Source: Castor canadensis | Lineage: Eukaryota; Chordata; Mammalia; Rodentia; Castoridae | Length of the DNA stretch: 64,000 nucleotides | Assembly: GCF_047511655.1 (NCBI RefSeq) | Contig: NC_133390.1 | Location: 157,291,583-157,355,582, forward strand | Direction: 5' to 3' | In this document: positions 1 to 11,919 of the stretch, piece after piece | Position numbering within the stretch: the stretch's first letter is position 1 | How the letters are laid out: each line of letters starts with the position of its first letter | Position numbers and translations under genes: made by a program | Notes under the pieces: generated by a model | Told to the model about the DNA's origin: nothing | The model's database searches: none | What the model saw: the letters and a program-made list of their open reading frames with translations, nothing else

Positions 1-62
1 TTGTTTTTAACTCTCTGGTTAAGGTCCTGCAGACACTTCTGACCACCGTGTTGCAGAGAGAT
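1..62 (+). CDS. BPIFA2: BPIFA2-like, exon end (partial)
   Basis: In-frame codons run from base 3 to GAT at 60-62, followed by the donor GTAAGT at 63. The acceptor is left of the window. The amphipathic leucine-rich helix resembles the equivalent exon of BPIFA1 (39533-39605). Confidence 0.75.
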
Positions 63-1659
63 GTAAGTACCCCACTCCTTGAGGCCCAGAGCCAGGTCTG
101 GTGGGGGCAGGAGTGGCATTTGCAGGCCTGGCTGCAATCTCGGGGCACCTTTCCTTGTGAGGTGCAAACTTCTCTTTGGGAGGTCAGCAGGCAGCCCCTC
201 CTCAGTACCTGGGCCCAAGGGATGGGGCAGGGGCCTGACACCAGCTGAAATCACTGGGTCCCCAACCTAAGCTATTTGCTCTATCTGTGCCCAACTGATA
301 GGCCTTTGTAGCTAATGCTTCTTTTAATCTACACAATTTCATCTAAATGAGTGAATTTTTTTAAAGGAAATTTTATATCCTCATCATAAATAGAGAACTA
401 ATATCACTTATTTTGTCATATAATTAATTGAAAAAAGTTGCCACAGATCTATAAAAGTGATTTTTTTTTCCATCTGTATGTCATCCAAACCAAATGGACC
501 GTGTTCAGGGTTCCTGAGCCCAAAGGTGTACAAGTTCTAAATTAGTCACTCTAGGGAAGGGCCCAGGAACCCAGGTCTATAAAAGAACAATCCTCCAGGT
601 GACTCTGCAAATCACTGAACCTGGGACTGTATTCCAAATGCTCTATCTAGGACAGGTCCAGCCTCGCTGGGCATTCTTCAGAAATTCAAGCTCCAGATGG
701 GCGTGGTTAGTGTGTGCAGATAACCCCAGCACTGGGGAGGCAGAGGCAGGAGTACCTGGAGTTTGAGGCTAGCCTGGGCTTCAAAATGAGACCCTGTCTA
801 ATTAAAAAAAAAGGAAAAAAGAAATGCAGATTCCCAGATCCTGCCCTGGACCTGTTGAGCAAGACTTTTTATGGACTGGAACCCACAGAAAACTAGAGAA
901 GTGTTGCTTTCACAGGCGCCTTGAAAATTCCAAAGTTCTAGGTTTCTAAGAGTACGGAGATGTTAACACTCTACATTCTAGACTCTCAAGATTCTAGAAT
1001 TCTAGTGGTAAAGGTTTTAGGGTTCTAGCACCCTGGAGTACCACTGTCCTCAAATCCAAATGTTCAAAGGTTCTGGGATCCTGGAGGTGGGCCTGTCTGT
1101 GGTGGTGGTGGGAGTGGTTTCCCATTGCCAGTCATCGCCCCCTCTCGTTCTCAGGTGTGCCCATTCACTCAAACCATTACCAACGCCTTGAATGTGAATA
1201 GTGTTCAGACACTGATCAGTAAGTCACAGCCCTGGGGAGGAGGTGCACTCCCAGTGTTCTGAGCTAGGTGGGGGCTTCAAGATCTCTTCCTGCCACTTGT
1301 GAACTCTCCTTGGCCTTTAGGTCACCAGGGCCCCAAAAGTGCCCTTTCTGTGGAAATGACCACAAGTCCAGCACATTAAGCAATCACTCAATGTCCTGCA
1401 TACACTGCCATTGGATACTCACAACAGCTATGTGCAGTGGGGGCTGTCCTTGTGCCCATTTTTTCAGATGAACAAGTGGAGGCTCCAAGAGGTGGTGTGA
1501 CATGCCTGAGGTCCTGTGGCTGTCAGACTGTCTGTCAGAGGGTGGTGACGAGTGGGGTCTGGTCTCTGCTCAATTTCCATAGCAGAAACTGAGGCCTGCT
1601 CTTGGTTTTGTCCTTCAGATAGCCTTTCCCAGAACACTGCAGTACCACTCAACCTCTGA
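1..1659 (+). CDS. BPIFA2: BPIFA2-like gene, 3' coding part (partial)
   Basis: Three coding exons are visible: the end of one at 1-62 (open frame from base 3), 1155-1218 and 1619-1659. They join in phase (0, then 1) and end at a TGA at 1657-1659. The fragments read VFNSLVKVLQ..TVLQRD, VCPFTQTITNALNV..TLI and NSLSQNTAVPLNL. Family knowledge: BPIFA proteins are secreted single-domain BPI-fold proteins; BPIFA2 (parotid secretory protein) is salivary and binds lipid/LPS. The VCP cysteine is expected to form the family disulfide with a GxC cysteine encoded upstream, outside this window. The 64-nt penultimate-type exon equals the matching exons of BPIFA3 and BPIFA1 further right. The 5' part of the gene lies to the left. 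Placement upstream of BPIFA3 and similarity to the human BPIFA2 C-terminus (recalled) favour BPIFA2; a rodent paralogue or a functional relative of human BPIFA4P is possible. Confidence 0.72.
693..812 (+). repeat. B1/Alu-like SINE
   Basis: 7SL-like text 'ggcgtggttag...cccagcactggggaggcagaggcagg', 'gaggctagcctgggc', 'gagaccctgtct' and an A-rich tail at 802-816. It lies in the intron between the first two visible BPIFA2-like exons. Confidence 0.8.
1155..1218 (+). CDS. BPIFA2: BPIFA2-like, 64-nt VCPF exon
   Basis: Acceptor TCTCAG at 1149-1154, donor A|GTAAGT at 1219. Phase 0 in, phase 1 out. It begins VCPF, the family VCP motif carrying the second disulfide cysteine. Confidence 0.8.
1380..1530 (+). 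repeat. MIR-like ancient SINE relic
   Basis: Shows the MIR-type pattern 'actcacaacagc...cccattttttcagatgaacaagtggaggct...gtgacatgcctgaggtc'. Diverged, so the limits are approximate. Confidence 0.5.
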
Positions 1660-1699
1660 AGAGAAAGGACGAGGAGGACTGCTATGGTGCTACCTGCTG
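1619..1699 (+). CDS. BPIFA2: BPIFA2-like, last coding exon
   Basis: A pyrimidine-rich tract ending CCTTCAG (1612-1618) precedes the exon; donor GTGAGA at 1700. Thirteen codons, then TGA at 1657-1659, 40 nt before the next junction, which is compatible with escape from nonsense-mediated decay. The short polar tail resembles the human BPIFA2 C-terminus in length and composition. Exon choice is inferred from phase and splice signals. Confidence 0.6.
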
Positions 1700-2220
1700 G
1701 TGAGAACTGGTTCTGCAGTCCAGGCTCAGGGGCCATAGGAAAGCAAGGGCCAGGGTTGGCTTCACTTCTTTTTCCAGTAGAGTCTGAGCCCTCGTTCTAG
1801 TCACACTCTGAACCCTGAGCTTTGATCACGCACCCAGACTGAATTTCATGCCAGATATTAGCTGAGCTTAAACTTTGGTTACAGACTGAATCCTGACCTT
1901 GATCTCAGACTGATCCATATTTCTCATCGTGTTCTTCACTCTGACACTGGCTCCAGTCATGGCCTCTGTTCAGTCTTTTCTCATCTGCCATTTTTCCACA
2001 GAAGAAGATGGGAATAAGGATGGGTCAAGGATAGGTGCCAGTGAAGGACCTCAAACCAAAGATGCCACTCCCTCTCCAAGGCCTTACCCACATAGGGTAC
2101 TGTGGGAAATTGCTGGAAGAACGGGGCCAGATCAGTGTGGGTCCTGCTGGGCGTCCAGTGAGGGCAGCTCCCATTGTGCCATAATTGCCAATGTCCTGAC
2201 TCCCTGATGTCTCATTTTAG

Positions 2221-2390
2221 GATGGTTCCCAGGGGCTCCACCTCACTCCCTATGGCATCTCCCTCTGGGGAGTGCCACCATCATCCCAGGAAAGAGGAAA
2301 CCCGAGACCAGCCAGGCGAACCCTCCAGTGGGACAGTGGCCTTGATACCATTATCCCCACCCCAGCAATAAAATTGCATTTCTGCATCTC
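2221..2390 (+). other. BPIFA2: BPIFA2-like 3' UTR exon
   Basis: Acceptor TCATTTTAG ends at 2220. The exon is non-coding after the stop in the previous exon and contains AATAAA at 2367-2372, so cleavage is expected near 2385-2395. A single terminal non-coding exon is also seen in BPIFA1 (41514-41692). If the 1619 exon were skipped, this exon could instead extend the frame to a TGA near 2345. Confidence 0.6.
2367..2372 (+). terminator. polyA signal of BPIFA2-like gene
   Basis: Canonical AATAAA followed by a GT-rich stretch (gtgtggctcgctg) about 20-35 nt downstream. Confidence 0.6.
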
Positions 2391-2994
2391 CTGTGTGGCT
2401 CGCTGCTGTCTTTCCATTGGGATTTCTTGGTGGAGGGTTAGAGTTGCAACCAAACCAAAGCTGAAAGGGACATTAGGGAATACCCAGACCTTGTGCTTGT
2501 TTCACAGTGGTGCCCCCTGAAGCAGGGAGAGAGCAAGAAACTGGTCACACAGGCAGTCCGTGGCAGAGACAGATCCTGACCCATCCAGCCACACATCCAA
2601 CAGGTGTTGAGTGAGCACCAGAAAGAATCACATTCTGGGAGCTTTTCCATTCCTCCCCAGGAGTCGGGGACTCCTGGAGAATCGGGGTACCTAGTCTAAT
2701 CAGACTGAGGGACATGAGGCAGAGCAATTCAGAATTGGGGACTATGGCTCTCCCCACCTGCCCTCTCTGTCACCTGTAAGGCCAGGCCCACCTAAGCTTG
2801 GCTGTCTCCTCCCAGCAGTGTTGAGGGTGTCCCCAGGACTCACTACCCCCCTCATCACCAGCCCTCAGCACCTAGACCCCTACCTGCCAGGATGCAGGAG
2901 ATCTGACCTACCTGGAGAAGTCAGGAATACTGGGGGGGGGTCCCACATATCCCCTGGAGATCTGCTGCTTCCTCTTGGCGGTGCTAGAACAGCT

Positions 2995-3175
2995 TCACAT
3001 TGTGCTGTCACCTCACTGTCATGGAGGCTGCCACAGTACCGCTCACACAGGTGTCTCTATTCTTCACCATATCCCTATGACAAGAGGAGGAAATTGAGGC
3101 TCACAGGGCAAAGTGACTCATCCAGGTCACAAAGTAAGCAAGTGTCAGAATCAGGATTTGAACCCATGCTTGTGG
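2995..3175 (+). repeat. MIR SINE relic
   Basis: MIR core: 'atccctatgacaagaggagg', 'aaattgaggctcacaggg', 'gtcacaaagtaagcaagtg' and 'caggatttgaaccca'. The open frame through here (2818-3240) is a by-product of the repeat and flanking sequence. Confidence 0.7.
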
Positions 3176-3769
3176 GGTTCCAAGATATACTACACTGGCT
3201 CAGGGAGGTGACCTCACAACTCCCATTGCCCAACCCCTAGCAGGCTGCACTCTCCTGGCCCTGCTGTCTTTCCCTCAGGACTGCCAGGGGTTCCTCAGTG
3301 CTATGTTTCCCTTCTCCCCATGTTAGCCCTCAGTTTCCTTTTGTGGGGCAGGGAAGAGACACTGCCCCTTCCTACAGCCATGTCAGGGAGGCAAAGCAGG
3401 CCACAGGCAAATTCAAGTAAGGGCCACATGGTCTCTGCAGTCTATCCCTGCAGGGGGCCTCCAACCCCAGGAACCCTGGGGCTTTTAGCCAGGCAGCCAT
3501 CTCATTGCTCCAGGGGCAGGTGCGGGGTTCCAAGAGCAAGGCCACACAGATGCCAATTCCCACTGCTGATCCACCCCAGGGCCTCCTTTCTGGCAGAGGC
3601 AGCCTCAAAGAATCTGCCTTTGGAGCCCTTTGTCAGCCCTTGGAGAGGCATCAGCGGTCCGCTCTCTCCTGAACCCTTCTGCTGAGTCTAGCAGGTTCTA
3701 ACTGTGCTCTGCTTGGCACAGGATGAGGTCATGGGATTGGGCAGGTCTGAACTCATGTAAGCTCTGTGT

Positions 3770-3910
3770 TAGAACTTTATACACAGGACCTCCCTGAATT
3801 CTGATTTTTACAGTAATTCAGTAAGTGGGCTTTTGGACAGCTGTGGCAGCTGAGGTTCAAACAGGTAAAGTGACTGGCTGGAGGCCACTTGACTAGTCAG
3901 AGGCTGAGCA
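3770..3910 (+). repeat. MIR SINE relic
   Basis: MIR pattern 'gcagctgaggttcaaacagg', 'taaagtgactggctggaggccac', 'tagtcagaggctgagcagga'. Confidence 0.55.
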
Positions 3911-4189
3911 GGACCCAGAGAAGCCGGCCTCTTGCACAGCTGTCCTCTCTCTGCACACCAAGGGGCAGCAGGAGAGTGTTTCTTTCCACCTGGATTTTGT
4001 GACCATCCCACCTGCCACCGAATATACACGGGGGACCAGCTATAAAAGAGGGTGTTTAGCTGTCTACTTGTCCACGTCCATGGCTTCGTCAGAGCTAAGG
4101 TTAGAGGAACACTGCTTTCTCAATGTATTTCTTTATTTTGAAAATTTGCTGTTATAACCTTGGACTATTTGAGTTATCTGAAATACAAG

Positions 4190-4620
4190 TCTGTTCCTGA
4201 TGCTATAACAAAATACCTTAGATCGGATAATTTATAAACAGTAGATGTTTATTTCCCACAATTCTGGAGGAATTCATGGGAAGTCCAAGATCAAGGTGAC
4301 AGCAGACTGAGTGTCTGGGGAAGGCTGTTCTCTGCTCTTGAAAGAGAGGGCATTGTCACTGCGTGTCATGTGGCAGTAGGGACAGATGCTATGTCCTCAT
4401 GTGGGAGAAGAGCAGGAGAAGGGCCAGGCAGCTCTCCAGCCTGTTTAATAAAGGCATTAATCCTGCTCTCAGGGGTAGAGTCGCCAGGCCTTCCTCCACT
4501 CCCAGAAGGCCCTAATACGTCCACTGTGGGGCTCAGGGGCCAGTATATGAATCTGGGAGGCACTCATGTCCCAGGGTCTCCAGAGCACATGGTTTAATAC
4601 AGTTTTCAAATTTAATAGAA
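4190..4620 (+). repeat. Ancient interspersed repeat, class not determined
   Basis: Begins 'gttcctgatgctataacaaaatacc', continues 'cccacaattctggaggaattc', 'gggaagtccaagatcaagg' and 'cagtatatgaatctgggaggc'. The same family recurs, diverged, at 22290-22660. I recognise the text as a common mammalian repeat but cannot name its class safely. Confidence 0.5.
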
Positions 4621-4922
4621 AAGTGTGATCCCGACTGGTAGACTCTGTCTCTGGGAGCCCAGCCTCAATGAGGTAGAGAAAGTTACCTACCACACGTGGA
4701 GGCTTCAGCTCTGCCTTGAAGGAAGGATTGGTGAAGCACTGTCAAGGTTACAGTCTTTGACATGAGGTGGAACCTGGTTTAAATTCTCTTTCTGCCATAG
4801 ACTAGTTCTATAACCTTGGGCAAAAGATCAAGGTTCCTTTGAGTTTTAGTTTCCTCGTCTGTAAAACAAGGGTAATACCATTTCCTTTACCCTTCGATTC
4901 TATGAGGATTCAACAACCATTT

Positions 4923-5148
4923 GTGGCCCGGTGCCAGTGCCTCAGGCCTGTTATCCTAGCTACTTGGGAGGCTGAAATCAGAAGGATAGAGGTTCGAGGC
5001 CAGCCCCGGCAAATTGTTGTGGGACTCCATGTTCAAAAACCGGAGCAAAATGAGCTGGAGGTGTGGCTCAAATGACAGAGCATCTGCTTTGCAAGCTCAA
5101 AGCCCTGAATTCAAACTCCAGCTCCAGCTCCACAAAAAAAAAAACACT
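4923..5148 (+). repeat. Composite tRNA-derived SINE
   Basis: Two modules: 'tgttatcctagctacttgggaggctgaaatcag' and 'gagctggaggtgtggctcaaatgacagagc...tttgcaagctcaaagccctgaattcaaactcc', ending in an A run (5132-5143). Confidence 0.85.
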
Positions 5149-5782
5149 TCAGGGAAACTGAAGCCCCCAAAATGCCATACAATGTTAGACAGCAAGGAAT
5201 GGACAGAGCCAGCCTAAAACTCAAGGCTCCAGCGTCACAGGCCCAGGACCTGAATCTGGGATGCCTCTTGCTCCCCACCCAGGGCAGACCCAGCATATTC
5301 TTCCCCCAGAGTCGAAGGGTCCCCCTCCCTCATCCTTCCAGAAGGAAGCTGGCTTGAAGCAGGACTCCTACTGTCAGCACAGCTTGGGGCTCTCCCACCC
5401 TGGACACCTCTCCATTTCATGGCACTTGTGATGTGAAGATTCCTGTCTGGTGTTGACACTGCCTGGCCCATCTCCACAGCAGTGTTTGCCTTGGAGGTGT
5501 TGGTGAGTCCCAACTTCCTGAACTCTCCTGGGCGGGAATGTTTGCTTTGGAGGAGTTGGAAGGATGTGGGGAGACAGAGGGCCTCCCACAAATCCCTAGT
5601 GTCCATCACCAGGGCCACCCCCAGCAGTGGGCCATTAACCATTTATAAACTCAAAGGGACTAGGACATTTCTACAACTCACTAAAAAAACCCAGAAAAGA
5701 GCTTTGCATAAATATGACCTGGTAATAACTGTGTTTGGTTCAAATACACAGCATGAAGCCTGGCTCCAAGAACAAGAAATCC

Positions 5783-5985
5783 AGTCTGGTGGTGGTGGCT
5801 CACAGCTATAATCCTAGCTACTTGGGAGGCTGAGATCAGGAGGACTACAGTTCAAGAAAGCCCAGACAAGTAGTTCATGAGACCTCATCTTCAAAATAAA
5901 CAGGAAAATGGACTGGAGGTGTGGCTCAAGTGGTAGAGCACATGCAGCCCTGAGTTGAAACCCTGGTCCCACAAAAAAAAAAAAG
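5783..5985 (+). repeat. Composite tRNA-derived SINE
   Basis: 'tataatcctagctacttgggaggctgagatcagg' joined to 'tggaggtgtggctcaagtgg' and 'ccctgagttgaaaccctgg', with an A12 tail. Confidence 0.85.
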
Positions 5986-6949
5986 GAATGAGAAATAATC
6001 CAGACATAGGTGGAGAACCCTGCCAGCTCTTTCCTCTGTGGCCTTCATCTTCATTCTAATAGAATAGCTGCTGAGAATCAACCATCACATCTTGTATCAG
6101 GCAACATCAGGACAGGAAAAACAAACAGAAACCTCCCAGCTAGGACAGCCACTTTAAGGAAATTTTCTATGAAGCCTCAGCCTACACCTTCCACTTATAT
6201 CTCACGAACTACGACTAATAGCAAAGAAGGTTTGGAAAGATAGTTTCTTTCTTAGGCATATTTCTGCCCTCAGAAAGAAAAGGTTTCAGTAAAGCAAGAG
6301 AGAAGAACAGGCCAGTGCCCTTGGCTCTCCATGCTTCCATGTCCTGCTCTTTAAAATAAGGGCACCAATGTTTGTCTCACAGGACAGGTCTGTGGCTAGG
6401 ACTTTGTGTCATTCCCCAGCACTCAGTACTCAGAGATGCCCCCAGGCCACGCTCTCTCCTTCCAGACCCTGTTCCATCCGGAACAGGGAGGGACAGAGAA
6501 GTTAGACTTTGTCAGTCTAAAACGAACTTCCATTTAGGGCATCAGCCTAAGCAATTTTTAAAATGCTTGTTGGACTCTCATAGTCACAGTTTTTTGGTTG
6601 TTGTTGTTGTTGCTGTTTTGGTGAGGGGCAGAGTAAAGTATCCAAAACAACAAGCCAGAAGAGTCGAGTGCCAGTCACTGCTGGCAGCCTCAGAAAAAGT
6701 GTAATCTAGCTCCAAGCCTCAGTTTCCCATCTGTAACATGGGTGTTGATGGTAGGAAAAAGTCCTGTTGTCTCCCCCAAATCTCATCAGCTCCGCAGAGA
6801 ACCTGTCAGAGCAGCCCCACACTGACTGTACCCACCCAGCTTCGCGACAGGATGGTCCTGCTGGCTGCTTGTCCTGTTGTCCACTCACATTCGAGTATCA
6901 GAATTGCCCGTGGATCTATTATGTTATATACTTTAATTTCTTGATTTTC

Positions 6950-7480
6950 TGTCCTTTGAGTTTTATTATGAATTTTTATTAGGATATATTGGTCTTACAG
7001 GGGGAATTCATACTGACAATGCTGAATAGGTTTATACTGCACATTGGTTGGGTCACCCCAGTCTCCCCCTCAACCCCATCCCCATCCCACTTAAAGCAAT
7101 TGCAAGAGGTTTCTTTGTTCTCTTTTATATAAACTTATGAAGTCCATCAACCATATACCCTCATCTCAATGTCTTTCATTCACCTACTCCATCCCACTAG
7201 TGCACCCGCACACACACACACACACATACACACTGGTCCTATTTTACAGTCCTGCCTTTCATTATTAATATTTAAGTCCATGTTCAAAGGGAATTCTCAA
7301 TGTACCCCTGAGGTGGGTATACTTTACTTTGGTCCATTCAACCCCTTCCACTACTCTCCCTTACCCCTTTACCTCCCACCCTCCATTCTTCAACAGCTTT
7401 CAGTACATATCTTTATATCCTCTGTCTTCACAGCTGTTATGTTTTATGATATTATTGATGCTCTATCCTTTGGCTGTTTA
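6950..7480 (-). mobile_element. L1 3'-end fragment
   Basis: Shares long stretches with 9240-9490, including 'cccacttaaagcaattgcaagaggtttctt' (split here into two short quotations: 'cttaaagcaattgcaag', 'aggtttctt'). It reads as a reversed L1 3' untranslated region. A CA run sits at 7206-7230. Confidence 0.5.
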
Positions 7481-7964
7481 ACATGTTCATCTCAGAACAT
7501 CTTATTGGGTGCTGGACACTACAATGAAAAAATTGCAGAGGCTCTGAATGGTGTTATCTTTTTCCAGAGGAAGAAAGACTGCAGAAGAGCAGCATGGGAG
7601 TGGATCCTTCCATCATGTTGAGCCTTAGGTTGTGTTTCCTTAGGAGGAACTATTTTGGCTTTGCTTTTCTTCCCGGAGGACCCTTATTTCTTGAGCACAG
7701 CCCTTTCTCCTAAAATCATAGTCTTCTGGATGTGAATGGGAAGTCCAAAGTGTCTTCCAATGTCTGTCCACCTCAAGGTCATTCCCCTTACTGTGGCTCA
7801 ACCTCTGGCCAATGTGTGCCAGCACCACAAGGAGGAGGTGATCTTGGCTCAGCCTTTGCCCTGGAGGGGGGTCTTCTACCACCCACTTACTGGGACTCTA
7901 CCCAAGGCCTGTCTGTTGCTGAAGCCAGGGCACATCATCACCAACAAACACTTCCCGTCTTCTT

Positions 7965-8065
7965 ATTGGGTTTTTTTGGGGGGGTGGGTACTGGAGTTTG
8001 AACTCTGGGCCTGGCACTTGGGATGCAGGTGCTCTATTACTTGAGCCACGCCTCCAGCCCTGGCT
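7965..8065 (-). repeat. tRNA-derived SINE
   Basis: Reverse form: 'ggtactggagtttgaactct', 'tgctctattacttgagccac', 'gcctccagccc', with a T-rich tail at 7970-7976. Confidence 0.85.
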
Positions 8066-8815
8066 CCTTGTCAAATGAAGAAAGGGTGTGGAGAAAAGTA
8101 GTGCCATGAGGTGGGGCCACTTGCCAGAAATCCCACAATCCTTGAAGACATGAGAGTCCTAGGAAGACATGAGTCTCAAAATGCATGCTCCTCACGGTGA
8201 AGTCACACAGCGCCTCACACAGCACCATGCTGGGGAGGCCATGCCTCCAGCACTTGGGAACAAATACAGGTTGTGTGTCCTTGGGCAAGTAACTTAATTG
8301 CTCCAACAGTCCCTTTCTTGCTCTGTAGTTTAATGCAAAACCTCTCTGAGCCTCAGTGGCCCCGTATGTAAAATGAACGGAGGGGAAGGGGATCCACATG
8401 AGTTATGTGGCCATCTCAGAACCAAGTTCAGTGAAGACCTTCTCGGAGGGAACCCCACAGCTGATGCTCTCTTTGCTGATCCCCACAGGCACCTGTATCC
8501 CATCCCTTCTTCTACATGGGTCATTGCCTTGTCCCCTGCTCACAGTCATTAATGGTGAAACAGCTCTGCCCAGGTCATACCTGAACTTGCCAGACTCTAT
8601 AGGCCTCTCTTCAAAGTACAGGCCAGGAGCCAGTGCCAGGTAAAATTGTGAGCATATTTCCTGGGGCACAGTTAATACCACTGGTCATTAGCTGTCTTTG
8701 TTGCCTCTGCATTTAATTCACTTTCCTAAAGATTCCTGTCTTCCCTTTCTCTTTGCCCTGTTTGATCCATTAACACCCACCATCAAAGGACCCAGCCCTC
8801 TGTGGCACTCCACTA

Positions 8816-8898
8816 CTCCAACTCTATTATGTCACCTACTCTTATCCACTGGCTCCTGCTCCAACTCTATTATGTCACCTACTCTTATCCACTGGCTA
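8816..8898 (+). repeat. Tandem duplication, 43-bp period
   Basis: 'ctccaactctattatgtcac' followed by 'ctactcttatccactggct' occurs at 8816 and again at 8859; the copies are nearly identical, so the duplication is recent relative to the flanks. Confidence 0.9.
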
Positions 8899-9224
8899 GA
8901 ATTAGGGAAAGTTTGTGACCCTCAGAATATACATGCCTTGATACTGTATCTCAGGTTGAATGTTCCTTTTTTTTCTCTGAGCCTTCTTTTCATTGGCAAA
9001 TATGTATAGGTTATTCATACCCCAGCTCAAGGACGACTCAAACCACCCTCACTTGACCCAGGGACTTGGGTCACTCATTGATTATTGATTGGGAAGTTTC
9101 TTCCCTTCCCATAGAATAGTTTAAGTTTTACAAGCACCTGGAAAAGAGAAAGACCTCTGCTTCCAGCTTCCACCAGGGCCCACCATGCTCCCTTTTGCAA
9201 TTCCCTTCCCTAACCTTTTTTTTA

Positions 9225-9495
9225 TATAATAAATGGGGGGGAATAGTAGTGACAATTCTGATTAGACTTATATTGTACATTATTTATATTGCCCCCATCG
9301 TCTCTCCCCCTCAACCCCCTCCCTGCCCCACTTAAAGCAATTGCAAGAGGTTTCTTAGTTCTGTTTCATATAAGCATATGAAATCCATCTACCATATATC
9401 ATCACCTTAATCTCCTTCCTTCACCCTCCCCCCTCCCACTAGTACCCCCCCCACACACACTGTACCTACTTTACAGTCCCAATCTTCGTTATCCC
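9225..9495 (-). mobile_element. L1 3'-end fragment, second copy
   Basis: Similar to 6990-7200 in order and text ('ccccctcaaccccctccc', 'aagcaattgcaagaggtttc', 'atatcatcaccttaatctcc'). Confidence 0.5.
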
Positions 9496-9733
9496 TTCCC
9501 TAAACTTTAATAAACTCCATTTATACCCATGTGTCCTGCCATGGGTTCTTCCACGTGGGACACAAAGAATTTAGAAATCTGACCAGAGACTACACCAATC
9601 GCCATCAACACCGTCACAGATGCCTCCTCAATGCATTACACACATCCCAGGACCTTTGCACTTGCTGTTCCCTCTGACTGGAGCCTTCTTCCCCTATCAA
9701 CACGGGTGCAGTACTCTCAAATGCAGTATTGTG

Positions 9734-9905
9734 TGTTACCAGAGGACAGTCGAGGGGGGTTCCCATGGCTTCCCAGTTTTCATGAAAAATCACAGGTCCT
9801 TGAGATCCACAGAGATGAAAAGCACTTCCAGGTGTCTCGCAACAAGGAGTCTCACAAGGTGGAAGTTTTAGCAAGGTTTTATTTTAGTATAACAGTGTGA
9901 GAAAT
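9734..9905 (-). mobile_element. LTR fragment, family C
   Basis: Begins TGTTACCAGAGG like the copy at 43754. Both share 'aaaatcacagg', 'ccttgagatccacag' and 'gtctcacaaggtg(g)aag', with a reversed polyadenylation region 'ttttattttagt'. The right limit is uncertain; sequence up to about 10350 has further LTR-like text (reversed CCAAT 'cattggctgag'). Confidence 0.55.
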
Positions 9906-10844
9906 ATGCTCACCTGTCCAAACTCAAAGAATGGACTCAGAGACATGTGGAGTGCAGTGAAAGTGAGACTTTAATAAAGATGTTGCAAGATTGGGTGCCT
10001 GACAAGCAGAGACACTGAAAACTGTTACAACAAGCATTATATTGTCTAGTGTGCAAGTCCCTCCCCCAGTTCCTCATTGGCTGAGTACTATGAGTGTACA
10101 TTCTTTTCCTGCACGTCACATAATTCCTATTGGGTTATTTAAAATTTGCTTCTTGGGATAGGTCAAATTTTAGATGTGGGCCTTAGGTGGTTATCTGCCT
10201 CCTTTGTGGTGGGAAGATCTCCATGTGATATGCGCTTTCTAGCACATACACAGTTTTTACTCATTCCCTCACTCTATGGTGATTTACTCCCACTCACTTT
10301 AAGTTCCCTTATCAGTTGCCCCTCTCCCAATACCCAAAAGCTGAAAAGCAAGTAAGCGGCTAGGGTTAAATGCCTTGAAAATGGACCACCACTGACTTTA
10401 TTTCTAACAACCTGAATATACAAGCACGGCCACAGGGATTAAAATATTGAAATTTTTCTATGCTGTTTGGGAAATCTGAGCAACTTGGAGTTTCTCCAGG
10501 TGGGTTCCCTCATCGCCCCAATCATCCTACCTTTATCCCCAGGAGTCCAAGTTCTCCAGCATCCAAGTCTAAAGAGTTCACACCTGAGAAGCCCAGGAGC
10601 CAGCTGCAGAAATGTGGCTGGCTACATCCTCACTGAACTGGGTGTCAGTTAGTGTGAAATCAGCTCCTTTCCAGCACTAACTTGCCCCTGACTCCTGTGT
10701 CATCTGTGTCCCTTCATCCCACTGGAGTGTCAGTTCCAGGTGAGCAGAGTTCTGCCTGTCCTCAGGCAGAACTCTGAGGGCATGGCCCTGACACACAGGA
10801 AGCTCCTATAGATATTTGCTGAATGGCTGTCTCCAAAACCTGAC

Positions 10845-11036
10845 CCAGTACCAGCTGGTACTCCCAGCTATTTGGGAGGAGTAAGAAGAAAGAATCTTGA
10901 GTTCAAGGCCAGCCCTGGAAAAGATAGCAGCAAGACCCTGTCCCAAAAGCAAAGTAAAAACAAAACTGCTGGTAACGTAGGTCAAGTGGTAGAGCACTTG
11001 CCTAGCATGTCCAAGGCCTTGGGTTCAATTCCCAGT

Positions 11037-11075
<39 letters not shown>
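10845..11075 (+). repeat. Composite SINE with (CA)n tail
   Basis: 'ggtactcccagctatttggg' and 'taggtcaagtggtagagcac..gcctagcatg..gggttcaattcccagt', followed by a clean (CA)17-type run at 11041-11075. Confidence 0.8.
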
Positions 11076-11077
<2 letters not shown>

Positions 11078-11919
11078 TATTTTTAAAATACTTAAGACTG
11101 ACATCCACATTTTACTGAACCCAGTGGTCATCATCAATCTGTCTTAGACCCTGTCCTTTTCATCCATGACTGCTTTATTTTGATTTGCCTCCTCAGTTGC
11201 TCACTGTTCCAGAAAGACCTGGCTGTGAGCTCCATTCTGACCTCTTGCACATTGGTTGTGTTGTCTTGTCTCACTCAGCCAGAAGCAAGAATGGGCCAGA
11301 TGCAGCATCCCATTGTCTCTGATTTAGAGTGTGATTTGAGAGTGTTACATGCTGGTTTGAAATGTTGCAAGCCTGTGTCGAGGGTTCTTGCCTTCACAGT
11401 CCAGACAACTGGCTCGTGAGGCAGCTGAATGACTTAAAAGCCAAAGTTGGTGTATGAAGTAGGATTTAGAGAGAAAGGAAAGGCTACAGCTAGAGAAGTG
11501 TGGTGGAGCCCGGAAACTGGTAGCTCCCTGCTCAGGTGAAAGCTGGGGCTTTTATGGACATTTTAGCTCTGGGTTTGGGGAAGGCTTAGGTGGTCTCTTT
11601 TCATCGGCTGTGGATTTGCAGGCTTTCTTAGATGAACTGGTCTGTTTGCCCCTTATGGGGGAGGGGAAACCATCTTGAGAGCATTTTGCTCATCAGCCCT
11701 GTGGCAGATCTATGAGACCCTGCATCTCCTCTTCAGGATGCAGAAATACAAATTTACAACTCCTTCTCAGGAACCAGGAATGCAGTGCTCTCCATGGGGA
11801 GATACTCATGGATACTCACTCATCTGCCTTAGGTCTCCAGACTGATGGGAGGTGACCCCTCCCTGTCAGCCATCTCAGCCACTTGGACCCATTATCTTTG
11901 ACCACATGTATTTCCTCAG

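Noticed and set aside
2818-3240. A 140-codon frame on the + strand
   Set aside because: It crosses a MIR relic and has no motif; chance open frame.
10872-11147. Frame with a poly-Thr/His run
   Set aside because: Made from a SINE and its (CA)n tail.
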